64,000 bases of DNA from Chelydra serpentina. Lineage: Eukaryota; Chordata; Testudines; Chelydridae. Each line of letters begins with the position of its first letter. The first letter of the stretch is position 1. The notes under the pieces are model-generated. The model worked only from the letters and a program-made list of their open reading frames with translations. It was not told the origin of the DNA and made no database searches. Location of the stretch: NCBI GenBank assembly GCA_037349315.1, contig JBAIAC010000129.1:1-64000 (forward strand), written 5' to 3'. Shown piece by piece: positions 44,133-58,659 of the stretch. A program made the position numbers and the translations under genes.

Positions 44133-46640
44133 GTAAGAATGAACATGCTGGGTCAGACCAATAGCCCAGTATCCTGATTCTGACGTTGGTCAGTGCCAGA
44201 TGCTTCAGAGGGAATGAACAGAACGGGGCAGTTATCAAGTGATCCATCCCCTGTCGTCCAGTCCCAGCTTCTGGGAGTCAGAGGTTTAGGGACACCTGGA
44301 GCCTGGGTTGCATTCCTGACCATCTTGGCTAATTGCCATTGGTGGACAGTGTCCTCCATGAACTTGTGTGATTTTTTTTTTTATTATTTTTATTTTTTTA
44401 AACCAGTTATACTTTTGGCTTTCACATCATCCCCTAGCAACAAGTTCCACCGGTTGACTGTGTGTTATGTGAAGAAGTAATTCCTTATGTTTACTAGGCA
44501 GCAGGTTTAAAACCATTTCATTGTGTGAACTCTGGTTCTTGTGTTATGTGAAGGGGTAAATAACACTACTTTATTCACTTTCTCCAGACCAATCATGATT
44601 TTATAGCCCTCTATCTGGTCCCCCCGCCCCCCAACTCATCTTTTTGTAAGCTGAACAGTCCCAGTCTTTTTAATCTTTCCTTGTATGGAAGCCATTCCAT
44701 GGCCCTAATCATTTTAGTTGCCCATTTGTATACCTTTTTTCAATTCTAATCTTTTTTTTTTTTTTTTGGGAGATGGGGCAACCAGAACTTCACATAGTAT
44801 TCAAGATGTGGGCATACCACGGATTTATGTAGTGGCATTATATGTTCTGTTTTATTTATCTCTTTCCTAAAGATTCCTAACATTGTTTGCTTTTATGACT
44901 GCCGCTGTACATTGAGTAGATGATTTCAGAAAACAATCCATGATGACTCTAAGATCTTTCTTGAGTGGTAACAGCTAATTCTCCCCCCCCCCCCCCCCCC
45001 CCCCCCCCGCCTTCATTTTGTATGTATAGTTGGGATTATGTTTTCCAATGTGCATTACTTTGCCTTTATCAACTTTGAATTTCATCTGCTATCTTGTTGC
45101 CCAGCTACCCAGATTTGTGAAATCCCTTGGTAACACTGCAGTCTGCTTTCAACTTAACTAACCTGAATGATTTGTGTATTGGCTGCAAACTTTGCCAGCT
45201 CATTGTTCGCTCCCTTTTCCAGATCATTTATGAATATGTTGAACAGCACAGGTCCCAGTACAGATACTTGGGGGACCCTGCTATTCTTCATTCTGAAAAC
45301 TGACCATTTATTCCTACCCTTTGTTTCCTGTCTTTTAGCCAGTTACTGATCCATGAAAGGGCCTTCCCTCTTATCGCATGATTGTTGAGTTTGCTTATGA
45401 ACCTTTGATGTGAGACCTTGTCAAAGGCTTTCTGAGAATCCAGCTGTATTATACCTACTGGATCACTCTTGTCCATGTGTTTGTTGCTTTCTCCACTGCC
45501 CCACCCCCCCACCCTTCAAATAATTCTAATAGACTGGTGAGGCATGATTTCCCTTTACAAAATGTGTGTTGACTCTTCCCTGACGCATTGCGTTCATCTA
45601 TGTGTCTGAGAATTCTATTCTTTGTTATAATTTCTACCAATTTGCCTGGTGCTGAAGTTAGGCTTAGTGGCCCGTAACTGCCAGGATCACCTCTGGACCC
45701 TTTTTAAAAAATTGACATTACATTAGCTTCTCCGCCAGTCATCTGGTACAGAAGCTGATTTAAGTAATAGGTTACATACCACAGTTAGTAGTTCTGCAAT
45801 TTCATACGAGTTCCTTCGGAGCTCTTTGGTGAATATCATCTGGTCCTAGTGACCTATTACTGTTTAATTTATCAGTTTGTTCCAAAACCTTCTCTGCTGA
45901 CATCAATCTAGGACAGTTCCTCAGAGATGACACCTAAAAAGAATGGCTCGGGTGTGGGCATCTCCTTCACATCCTGTGCCGTGAAGACCAATACAGAGAA
46001 TTCACGTAGTTTCTCTTCAACTGCCTTGTCTGTCTTGAGTGCTGCTGTAGCACCTTGATTGTCTATTGTCCTCAGTGATTGTTTGGCAGGCTTCCTACTT
46101 TTGATTTTTGCTGTTAGTTGTTGTGTCTTTTAACATAAGAACGGCCATTCTGGGTCAGCCCATAGGTCCATCTAGCCCAGTATCCTGTCTTCTGACAGTG
46201 GCCAATGCCAGGTGCCCCAGAGGGAATGAACAGCACAGGTAATCATCGAGTGATCCATCCCCTATCATCCATTCCCAGCTTCTGGCAGACAGAGGCTCGG
46301 GACGCCATCTGTGCCCATCCTGGCTAATAGCCATTGATGGACCTAACCTCCATGAATTAATCTAGTTCTTTTTTTAACCCTTTTTGGCTAGTTGTTCTTC
46401 AAATTCTTTTTTGACCTGCCCAATTATATTCCATAGTTTATGCTCCTTTCTACGTTACTTCAGTAGGATTTGATTTCCAGCTTTTATAGGATGCTTTTTT
46501 GCCTATAATTGCCTGTTTTACTCTGTTTAGCTGTGGTGGCATTTTTTTGGTCCTCTGTTTTTTTTTGTTAAACTGATGTACAAGAAGGAAAGGATGCAAA
46601 TTGACCTGTAGGCCCTACATAGAGTTTAAGGCCAGACGAG
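44133..46640 (-). mobile_element. Old L3/CR1-type LINE, antisense, with nested copy
   Basis: On the minus strand, frames at 45455-45640 and 45288-45512 encode RT motifs ([38 protein letters not shown]). The 3' end (44133-44500) is the widespread 'gggtcagaccaatagcccag' repeat. A second 3' fragment of the same family (46131-46375) interrupts it, after which the first element resumes (cttttttgacctgcccaatt). Many frameshifts. A 26-base C run occurs at 44983-45008. Confidence 0.85.
46131..46375 (-). mobile_element. Nested L3/CR1-type LINE 3' fragment
   Basis: Runs from acataagaacggccattctg to tgaattaatctag and is homologous to 44133-44370, in the same orientation. It sits inside the older LINE, so it inserted later. 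Confidence 0.75.
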
Positions 46641-47221
46641 ACCACCAGATCGTCTAGTATGATACCAACATCACCCAGCACTTGCTCACCGAACCCAACA
46701 ACTGAAATTACAAGTAGTTTGCAGGGCTGGAAATTAGGAACAATGGTTCTTCATGATTAACTCAGCACCCTTGACCTAGAGTTATTGAAAGACCACAAAT
46801 TTGGAATCCAACAATGCTATTTTTATAGTCACTCATAAAACTGAGCTTTAGCCATTTCATTGCAGTGTTTGAAACCACAAACGTTGCATTACTACACTAG
46901 TTCCTGAGACCCAGAAAGTGAAATTGTCATTAGTATCCATTGTTCTAGCTGAGAGAAATGTGAAAAGTAAACAAGACTTGCACGCTACGATTACTTTATG
47001 AAATAAATGTAATTGTTAGTAAGTTAACTTTTTAAAAAGATATTATTCCCCCAACAAGATGTGGCTTGAGGACTAAAGAAGGAACTAATTAAATGCTCAT
47101 TATTCCATTTTGTACAGTGCAAGTTGTTCCTTTAAACAGTAAAGGATAAATTATATGCTTTGCAAAACTTGTAATTTGCTGTGGGAGTTATGCTGGAGAT
47201 TAGTATTTCAGTAGCACCTAC

Positions 47222-47430
47222 AGATCCCCAACTAAGGTAGGGGTCCCATTTTGCCAGACGCTATACAAAGAGCGGGCGAGGAAACAGAGGCACAGAAGTG
47301 TTGTGACTTGCCCACTGTCGCACAGAAGTGTTGTGACTTGCCCACTGTCGCACAACAGGTTATGGCAGAGCGGGCAATAGAGCTTGGGTCCCCTGACTCC
47401 CAGTCCAGTGCCCTAGCTACTAGGAGATAT
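47222..47430 (+). mobile_element. MIR-like SINE fragment
   Basis: Motif order as in core SINEs: acgctatacaaagagcgggc, gaggaaacagaggcacagaa, gacttgcccactgtcgcaca, gcttgggtcccctgactccc, gtgccctagctactagg. It includes an internal 29-bp direct duplication (gcacagaagtgttgtgactt and following, at 47291 and 47320). Confidence 0.65.
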
Positions 47431-47572
47431 GCTAGATATGCCTCTTTATTCTTTCATTAACTTTTTGAATATAGCCTTCTATCTGCTTTCTTAATTCTGG
47501 GCTATTGCTCCAAACTCTGATGTATTGAGTTGCAGTTTTTATTGATTAAATGAGTTGATGAAATGGCTTTGC

Positions 47573-47607
<35 letters not shown>

Positions 47608-47722
47608 GTACTGCACACCCCGATATACCGACTTTGAGGACCTTGAGCGGAAATACTGGAAGAACCTCACTTTCAATGCCCCCATCTATGGTGCTGATGT
47701 TAATGGCACGCTCTATGAGAAG
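47608..47722 (+). CDS. KDM4A: KDM4A exon 4
   Basis: Residues 105-143: [20 protein letters not shown] then [19 protein letters not shown]132 (2-oxoglutarate contact in the family) is the Tyr of PIYGADVNG. The acceptor is aag after a 30-base T run. Donor gtgaagg. Confidence 0.96.
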
Positions 47723-48309
47723 GTGAAGGAAAATGCTTTGTCTTTTAGTAACATAATCATACTTGTGAATCTTGATAGGGTTTATCATGTAAACTCTCTG
47801 CCCTGGAATTCAGCTCTGCAAAGTTTCAGAGGTGTTTTTTAATGGAGTTCATAGCAAACGTCTATCTTCTGAAATATATTACCTGGGAGATGCAATCAGT
47901 TGTACCTCTAACATATTTGTCATGTAACCGAAATTGTTGAGGCGGACTATAAGACACATCCCTGAGAGTATTTGTGTTTATCCATTCATTAGTGCTTCAT
48001 TGTAATACAGTTGGAAACTCCTGGGAGCCAAAATCAATTAAAAATATAAATATAGGTAAGGCACAAAGCTGATTTAATGGTGCTAATGTACTTATGAATA
48101 CAAATGAGCCTGAAATGGAGATTAGCAGGGAACACATATCGCCTATGTATCCTGCTGCTGTATATAGTTTCGTGGGGGGGACTCCCTTTGTAGTTTGATA
48201 ACTTAATTGTGGTGTGACTCACCCTGATAGCTATGACATGCTGATAACCATCAGAACTGAATGTATAATCATGCAGCAACATTTTGCCTGTAAGAGTTTG
48301 TTAGAGTAG

Positions 48310-48410
48310 AACAGCAGTTTTCAAACTGTGGTCTGTGGATCTTTGGGGGCGTCCGCAAACTGTCTAAGATTTCCAAAGAGGTGCGCACCTCCATTCAAAA
48401 CTGTGTAGGG
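48310..48410 (+). mobile_element. hAT-Charlie/MER5-like fragment
   Basis: acagcagttttcaaactgtg then gtctgtggatctttgggg resembles the left end of MER5/Charlie elements. The right end was not found, so this is a fragment. Confidence 0.5.
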
Positions 48411-48590
48411 GTCTATTCCAATCTTTTAACGGGTTTGGAAGGAGAAACAGTGGTAGGAAGGAAAACATGACAGTTCTGGATGCTGAAGTCCTCTTCCCAT
48501 TGGACAGGACCAGTAGAGTGAGTGGTGGTGCATGCTTTCTACACCTGTGCTGCCAGTCTGTGTGGCTCACTCTGAAGTTTGTCTCTAGAG

Positions 48591-49131
48591 CAGGGGTGGG
48601 CAAACTACAGCCCGCGGGCCGCATCCAGCCCATCAGGGCTTTGGATCCGGCCCGTGGGACTGCCACCCCTGTGGCGCCGTGGGCCCCGCACCGCTCCCGG
48701 AAGCAGCCGGCACCACATCCCTGCATCCCCAGGAGGGGGGGCAGAGGGCTCCGCGCAATGCCTTCGTCTGCAGCTACCTCCCCCGAAGCTCCCATTGGCC
48801 AGGAACGGGGAACTGCAGCCAATGGGAGCTTTGGGGGAGGTAGCTGCAGGAGAGGCCAGCGCGCGGAGCCCTCTGCGCCCCCGGAGCCACAGGCATGTGG
48901 TGCCGGCCGCTTCTGGGAGCGGCGCAGGGGCAGGCGGGCAGGCAGGCAGCCTGCCTGAGCTCTGCTGCACACTGCTGTCAGCCCAGAGCTGCTCCAGGTA
49001 AGCTGAGCTGGAGCCCGCACCCCAAACCCCTCCTGCACCCCAACCCCCTGCCCCAGCCCTACATGCATGGCCCTGCATGCAATATCCCCACACAGATGTG
49101 GCCCTTAGGCCAAAAAGTTTGCCCACCCCTG
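48591..49131. mobile_element. Non-autonomous hAT element (541 bp) with long hairpin
   Basis: Exact 8-bp target duplication ctctagag at 48583-48590 and 49132-49139. Termini are CAGGGGTGGGCAAACT and AGTTTGCCCACCCCTG, perfect inverted repeats. Inside, arms at about 48768-48800 and 48818-48849 (ctacctcccccgaagctccc / gggagctttgggggaggtag) form a stem of about 32 bp with a 17-base loop. No transposase. Confidence 0.95.
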
Positions 49132-49414
49132 CTCTAGAGGCATGGGGATTTCAGACTCATGTCACGCATGTCCCTCTTTGATTTCTGGCCTTTATGCTGA
49201 GATGTTAATGAGGGGTGTGATTAGTAGTAGTTAAACCAGGCTAATGGAAAATGAGACTTGTGTTTTAAAAAGGGGGAAAAAGTCACTGGGAGGTGAAGAC
49301 TTCGGATTGCTCAGGAACATTGAAAAATCTCTGTCCCAAAGTACAGAGTGATGTGGGGGCAAGTGATGTCTTGCTAACATTTTACTTTCCTTGCTGATTC
49401 TTGCTTAATATTAG

Positions 49415-50826
<1,412 letters not shown>

Positions 50827-50876
50827 GTATTCCATCCCTCCAGAGCATGGGAAGCGACTGGAGCGACTTGCCAAAG
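50827..50876 (+). CDS. KDM4A: KDM4A exon 6 (50 nt)
   Basis: Very short exon encoding YSIPPEHGKRLERLAK and one base of Gly, residues 208-224. It would be missed by length-based gene finding. It is supported by perfect phase with exons 5 and 7 and by family conservation. Donor gtaatc. Confidence 0.95.
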
Positions 50877-51809
50877 GTAATCATTCAATTCTTCTCTGTC
50901 CTGATCCTACACTCTGCCTCTTACGTGGGGTGGGGGGATAATTACGATAGGCTTCAGGTCGCTGCCAGACTGTAACATGCTTACGTCTTCACGTGGGTAT
51001 GGACCATAGTTCTGTATGTGGTGATGCAATTGTTTACATAATTTGTCACTTGATGATATGGGGTTATTTTTGTGTTTCTTTCTATAAGAGGAACACTCAA
51101 GACAAAAATGTTTTATAGATTAAAACTAAAGCTATAAAAACTGTACTCATGCCACTATTCATGGTGTTAAAGTTTTTGCCCTTAGTTTAGCTTGGGCTAT
51201 GGAATTAAACTGGTAAATCTTGTGTTCTGCCTGATGCACAACTCTGCTATTGCTTATGGGTTTTAATAATACAAGATTATCATTAAATCCCCATGAGCTG
51301 TCTTCATTGACTCTTACTAAACTTTCAACACCTGTTTTGTTCATACTGGTTTTGTTGAATTTCTTGAAAAGGCTGCATTTTGAACATAAACTACTTGGTT
51401 GCCATGTATTAAAAACTTACTTAATTTTCCAAAATAGGAAGTTACCCATCTTTTGCTGTCACTTGAATTTACTTAAAAGGCAAGAAAAGAATATGCAGGT
51501 GGTCTTTGCTCTTTTAATAAAAGTTTCTGTTGACTTGGGAAAGGTAACTGCACCCCATCCCCTATATTGTAGAGAAGGCCTCTTTAAGGCCTGCAGCTAT
51601 ATCTGCTTAGGTCACCAATCTGGTTTCTGACCATGTCTGTCTTAGATAATATAGGTTTGTATAGTCCAGAATGGAATACACCTATTCTAAGCCGGAGACG
51701 ACATACTTTGTGTGGGCAGTAACTTTCCTACTAGAGTACTGATTAACTAACTTCTTCTTGGTTGCAGCAGCAGAGCATTCAACATCTCTCCATATCCTTC
51801 TTTAAACAG
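50877..51809. other. KDM4A intron, nothing recognised
   Basis: AT-rich, no recognised repeat. The acceptor tract is ccttctttaaacag. Confidence 0.6.
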
Positions 51810-51913
51810 GCTTCTTTCCAGGAAGTGCCCAGAGTTGTGAAGCTTTTCTCCGTCATAAGATGACCCTCATCTCTCCATTGATATTGAAGAAATATGGCAT
51901 CCCATTTGATAAG
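51810..51913 (+). CDS. KDM4A: KDM4A exon 7, JmjC, zinc ligands
   Basis: Residues 225-259. Encodes [35 protein letters not shown]234 and H240 are two of the four ligands of the structural zinc of KDM4 enzymes. Donor gtgaagg. Confidence 0.96.
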
Positions 51914-52516
51914 GTGAAGGGAGAAGGCCTGGGATACTTTTAAGTATAGCAAGTTCAGTCAGAGGGTTCCCAGAATGTCTGCTTGGGTGGCAGGGTGGGG
52001 ATTTCTGAGGGGGGCAGATGGGAAGGGATTTTTTTTTTTTTAAGCTAATCAGCAAAGGAAAATGTTTAAATTGTAAATTCTTATGATGCACGTGTGGCTA
52101 GGACTTCTAGAAGCATGCACTCTAACCTGTATCTTCTGTGGTCTTGGGGTGTCTGACCATGTCTGTTTATGCAGGTGAATTGCTGAGGACCTGTTTTGCC
52201 AACAGTTTTCTGCTGTATATTTAATACTGTGCTATCTTGAGTTTTGGACTGTAGTTCATTGCACTGCAATAAGGGACCCGAGTAGGGCATGAATCTGTTT
52301 ACTTGCCTGGCCAGTATAGCTTGAAATAAACATTCTAAGTCATTTTGTCTTCACTGCAATTTTACCAGCTACTGCTGAGTGAGTCTCTCCAGCGTGGTGA
52401 GGAAACAGTGAAAATTCTTGCATAAGAGGAAAGCAAAGTCAGCTATATCAAACCCAGGAGAATGAGAACTGTTTTGTGAACCAGTTAACAGTCTATGTGG
52501 ACTTTTTTTCTTTTAG
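51914..52516. other. KDM4A intron, nothing recognised
   Basis: 603-bp AT-rich intron with a short T run near 52029. No gene content. Confidence 0.6.
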
Positions 52517-53880
<1,364 letters not shown>

Positions 53881-54131
53881 TGCTCATGTCGGAAGGATAT
53901 GGTGAAGATCTCCATGGATGTTTTTGTGAGGAAATACCAGCCAGATCGCTACAAGCTCTGGAAAGCTGGGAAAGATGTGACTGCCATTGACCACACTCTT
54001 CCCACACCAGAGGCAGCAGAGTTCTTCAAGGGGGAGCTCCTCCAGAAAATCAAGAATGGGAAGCAGTGCAGTGAGGAAATAGAAACTGGGGAGGCATGTA
54101 AAGAGGAAGTGGACATGGACGAGAAGAAGAG
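53881..54131 (+). CDS. KDM4A: KDM4A exon 9, zinc ligands and post-JmjC
   Basis: Residues 306-388. Begins [21 protein letters not shown]306 and C308 complete the structural zinc site. It continues [20 protein letters not shown] and [14 protein letters not shown], then a Glu/Lys-rich segment. Donor gtatgtc after two bases of Ser. Confidence 0.95.
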
Positions 54132-54843
54132 GTATGTCGCATAGTGGTGAATGCTTCCCTGTTCAATGACAAGCTAGTGCAACCTGTTGCGTTGGCATGC
54201 TTTACATTCCTATGGAACAGTCGCAGCTGGGATTGGGCTTGTTCCTGTCTCAGGAAGAGGATTTGCTCTTCACTGAAGTGGTTAGGTCCAAGCAGATGTG
54301 TATCTGTCGGGGAGAAATGGCAGGGAGCCGTACAGCAGCACTAGTTTGGTCCACCATGGTTTGCCTACTTGGGTCATTGCTGTCCAAAGCCTGAATTTGG
54401 GAAGCAGTGCTGTATGTTGGAGACCAGAACAAAGCAGCATTCTGTTGGGATTTGTGGAAACATTCTCCATGGCCAAATTCCAGCTGTGTCAATGCTGAAG
54501 CTGCCATGACAGTACACAATTCCTATTCATTGTTGCTTAAGGAATAGTTTAACAGTGATGTCTAAGCTAGTGGTCTTGAATTTTACTTAAGAGGAGGCGA
54601 TGTCTCTAGCTGTACTCTGACATCTGTTAATCATGCATTGTGAGGCTGAGGGAACCTAAGGATGAGTGTTACTACATGAGGCTATTTTGGAATAGCCAAG
54701 AGTGCATGGCTTGCCCAGTACTGGTTTCTAAAATTCCTGGTATCTGACATATGACCCAAACCAGGCATTTCTTGAGGGTACTGTTCTGACATTTCACTTA
54801 AGTATTCTGTGTGATCAAGCACTTGTGGATTTGTTTTCTGCAG
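54132..54843. other. KDM4A intron, nothing recognised
   Basis: 712-bp intron, no recognised repeats. Acceptor gttttctgcag. Confidence 0.6.
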
Positions 54844-55034
54844 TCTGCCCAAGCATCGCATAGGAACCAAGAGGCACAGGGTCTGCCTTGAGGTGCCCCA
54901 AGAGGTGAGTCAGAGCGAAGCGTTTCCTAAGGAGGAGCTGAGCTCTGTGCAGTATGAGGTGGAAGTCGCAGAGCCTCCTGTCAGACCCACTAGCGAGCTT
55001 GTGCAGCAGGGTGAAGATGGACTCCCAGTTTCAG
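54844..55034 (+). CDS. KDM4A: KDM4A exon 10
   Basis: Residues 389-452: LPKHRIGTKRHRVCLEVPQE then VSQSEAFPKEELSSVQYEVE and a Pro/Val-rich tail. KHRIGTKRHRVCLE is a conserved KDM4A linker motif. Donor gtaattg. Confidence 0.94.
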
Positions 55035-55868
55035 GTAATTGCTTCTCAAGTTCTGTCTTACTGTATAGTATGATAAGTTTGTGTGTTAAAGATCAGACAG
55101 ATCAGACACTCTGCTGCTGAATCCAGGTCATTCCCTCTTAAATAAGGTCAATAACCTTGACAAGCAGAGTCTTTGGAGTATTCATGTGCCTGGGTTTCCT
55201 TCTCCAGAGTCGTCCTTTAGGAGGCTTTCAATTTATTGCCCTCTGCTCCTGGGTGTGTGGCATTTTTGCCTCCACCACTGGTTCATATGGAGACATGTAG
55301 GTGGCACTTCTGGTTAAGAACAGGAGGAGGAGACCAACATGAGCAAGGTGGAGGGAGGGGAAGAACAAGGGTGCAGACAACTGTCTTGTGGCTGCTTGGA
55401 TGTTTGAAAATTTCCTTGGAGCTTCTTATTTCCAAGGAGCCTCAACGGAAAGAGGAAGTGTTTTGAGATTTCTGTAAGAAAGCTGGCCTTCTAGCTTCAA
55501 GAATTCTCTAGTCTTTCCACTTCATCATTTCCCTCTGTCTAGAAACATACATGGTGCTTCAACAGTCCTGGCCAGAGACCTTCTATGACATTAGACAAGT
55601 GACTAGACAGAGAGGAAAAGGGCAAGGGTCAGTCGCTCAGTAAAGCATGTGCATATCTTACTGTAGGATCCTGCCTGCTAAGCAGTGTGTGAACCACCTG
55701 ACAGGATGTTTGAACAAATCAGCTACTGTTTCCTGATGGTGCATTCATTTCTTCTGCTCAGCCAGGAGCCTCCTATCTAGTGGTTGTCTTCTCCCTCACT
55801 TCATGGTGTCGAATTCAAGGCAGTCTCCAGGCTGCCCTGACTTCATCAACAGTCTGTCTTTGTTTCAG
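55035..55868. other. KDM4A intron, nothing recognised
   Basis: 834-bp intron with no recognised transposon. Acceptor gtctttgtttcag. Confidence 0.6.
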
Positions 55869-56236
55869 GTTATGTGGATTCTTCAGAAGTCAAATTTGAA
55901 GAACTGAAAAATGTGAAACTGGAAGAGGAGGAGGAGGAGGAAGAGCAAGAGGCAGCTGCACTGGATCTTTCCATTTCTCATTCAGTCAGTTCCACCTCAG
56001 CCCTCACTGCTTCTAAGCAGAGTTCGGCTTTCAGCCTTCAGTCCAGCTCTCCGGCATATTCTACTTCTTCAGACTCTGAATCCGCTGAAATATTGCCCGG
56101 AAGAACTCTTAGCCAAGCCGGGGTTCTTACCGTTCATAGCTATGCTAAAGGAGATGCCAATGGGACTGACTGTGAACATGCTTCAGGGAAGAAAGCCAGC
56201 ACTACAGCCAGTGTGAATGAACAGGAGCTTGCAGAG
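55869..56236 (+). CDS. KDM4A: KDM4A exon 11, acidic linker
   Basis: Residues 453-575. Encodes YVDSSEVKFEELKNVKLEEE, a run of Glu, AAALDLS, a Ser/Thr-rich low-complexity stretch, then TVHSYAKGDANG and ends NEQELAE. The flanks match KDM4A (SEVKFEELKNVKLEE, ALDLS, GVLTVHSYAKGD). The Ser-rich middle diverges, as expected for a disordered linker. Confidence 0.94.
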
Positions 56237-56359
56237 GTATGAATGGCAGCTGTTAATGGGAAAAGTTCAGAACCGCATTATGCTGTGGTGAATTTGGTGG
56301 GTTTGTTAAATTGTAAGTATCCTTCATCTGTTGCACTCATGCTTTCGATTCTACTGGTG

Positions 56360-58260
56360 TCAGTACAACAGATAGTGAGATAAATAAAAAGGAGCATAAA
56401 CACTGCCAAATTAAGTGTAAAAATGTAATAAGAAAAGCCAAAAAGGAGTTTGAAGAACAGCTAGCCAAAAACTCAAAAGGTGGTAATAAAATGTTTAAGT
56501 ACATCAGAAACGGGAAGCTTGCTAAACAACCAGTGGGGCCCCTGGACGATCGAGATACAAAAGGTACTGAGAGGATAAAGTCATTGTGGAGAAACTAAAT
56601 GAATTCTTTGCTTCAGTCTTCATGGCTGAGGATGTTAGGGAGATTTCCAAACCTGAGCCGTCCTTTGTAGGTGACAAATCTGAGGAATTGTCACAGATTG
56701 AAGTGTCATTAAAGGAGGTTTTGGAATTAATTGATAAACTTAACAGGAACAAGTCACTGGGACCAGATGGCATTCACCCAAGAGTTCTGAAAGAACTCAA
56801 ATGTGAAATTGCAGAACTATTAATTATGGTCTGTAACCTGTCCTTTTAAATCCGCTCCTGTACCCAATGACTGGAAGATAGCTAATGTAACGCCAACATT
56901 TAAAGGGGGCTCTAGAGGTGATCCCAGCAATTACAGACCAGTAAGTCTAACGTCCTGTTGGGCAAATTAGTTGAAACAATAGTAAAGAATAAAATTGTCA
57001 GACACCTAGAAGAACATAAATTGTTGGGCAAAACTCAACATGGTTTCTGTAAAGGGAAATCATGTCTTACTAATCTATTAGAGTTCTTTGAAGGGGTCAA
57101 CAAACGTGGACAAGGGGGATCCAGTGGACATAGTGTACTTAGATTTCCAGAAAGCCTTTGACAAGGTCCCTCACCAAAGGCTCTTATGTAAATTAAGTTG
57201 CCATGGGATAAGAGGGAAGATCCTTTCATGGACTGAGAACTGGTTAAAAGACAGGAAACAAAGGGTAGGAATAAATGGTAAATTTTCAGAGTGGAGAGGG
57301 GTAACTAGTGGTGTTCCCCAAGGGTCAGTCCTAGGACCAATCCTATGCAACTTATTCATAAATGATCTGGAGAAAGGAGTAAAGAGTTAGGTGCCAAAGT
57401 TTGCAAATGATACTAAACTGCTCAAGATAGTTAAGACCAAAGCAGACTGAAGAACGTCAAAAAGATGTCACAAAACTAAGTGATTGGGCAACAAAATGGC
57501 AAATGAAATTTAATGTGGATAAATGTAAAGTAATGCAGATTGGAAAAAATAACCCCAACTATACATCCAATATGATGGGGGCTAATTTAGCTACAGCTAA
57601 TCAGGAAAGAGAGCTTATCATCTTGGAGTCATCGTGGATAGTTCTCTGAAGACGTCCATGCAGTGTGTAGCGGCAGTCAAAAAAGCAAACAGGATGTTAG
57701 GAATCATTTAAAAAGGGATAAAGAATAAGATGGAGAATATCTTATTGCCCTTATATAAATCTATGGTACGCCCACATCTTGAATACTGCGTACAGATGTG
57801 GTCTCATCTCAAAAAAGATATACTGGCATTAGAAAAGGTTCAGAGAAGAGCAATTAAAATGATTAGGGGTTTGGAACAGGTCCCATATGAGGAGAGATTT
57901 AAAGAGGCTAGGATGTTTCAGCTTGGAAAAGAGGAGACTAAGGGGGGATATGATAGAGGTATATAAAATCATGAGTGGTGTGGAGAAAGTGAATAAGGAA
58001 AAGTTATTTACTTGTTCCCATAATAGAAGAACTAGGAGCCACCAAATGAAATGAATGGGCAGCAGGTTTAAAACAAAATGAAGTTCTTCACACAGCACAC
58101 AGTCAATCTGTGGAACTTCTTGCCTGAGGAGGTTGTGAAGGCTAGAACTATAACATGGTTTAAAAGAGAACTAGATAAAATGGAGGTTAAGTCCACTAAT
58201 GGCTGTTAGCCAGGATGGGTAAGGAATGGTGTCCCTAGCCTTTGTTTGTTTCTTTAGTCT
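56360..58260 (+). mobile_element. L3/CR1-type LINE, degenerate
   Basis: Plus-strand frames carry RT motifs in order: [19 protein letters not shown] (56586-56849), EEHKLLGKTQHGFCKGKSCL (56958-57161), [15 protein letters not shown] and [16 protein letters not shown] (57088-57390), then EYCVQMWSHL (57730-57966). The 3' part (58060-58260) matches the antisense LINE at 44133. 5'-truncated, with several frameshifts and stops. Confidence 0.88.
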
Positions 58261-58659
58261 TCCTAAATGGTTTTATCAGTTGTATTTTAGGGGGGAGATT
58301 TTTAGCTCGGATGTCTTTGAGGTGGTGGTGCTGAAACAGGCTCTATTTCCCTTTAAAACAAAATAGCACAAATTGATCAAGTGAGCATGACTTGATCAGT
58401 CTGTGTGAACCCAAAAAATATAAAATCCAAACTGGTAATACATATACTTGGTGTCTGTAAAGGGCCAGATTTACAAAACTAGAAAGTTATGAACCAGATC
58501 AGGAACTGGTATAAATGGTATTGGTCCATTACTAGGTGGAAGTGGTAGAATTGTCAATAGTGCTGAAGTGTTCATTTAAATATTTCTGTTCTGTATTTGG
58601 GATGGAGCGGGGGAGTCAGGTGGGGGTGTGTGTGTACATTACAATGAAATACTTCTCAT

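Larger units (their letters stand above)
43833..47607. other. KDM4A intron dominated by antisense LINE
   Basis: Most of the intron (44133-46640) is an antisense LINE with a nested second copy. 43833-44132 and 46700-47220 show nothing recognised. A MIR-like SINE lies at 47222-47430. A 30-base T run (47575-47604) directly precedes the acceptor. Confidence 0.75.
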
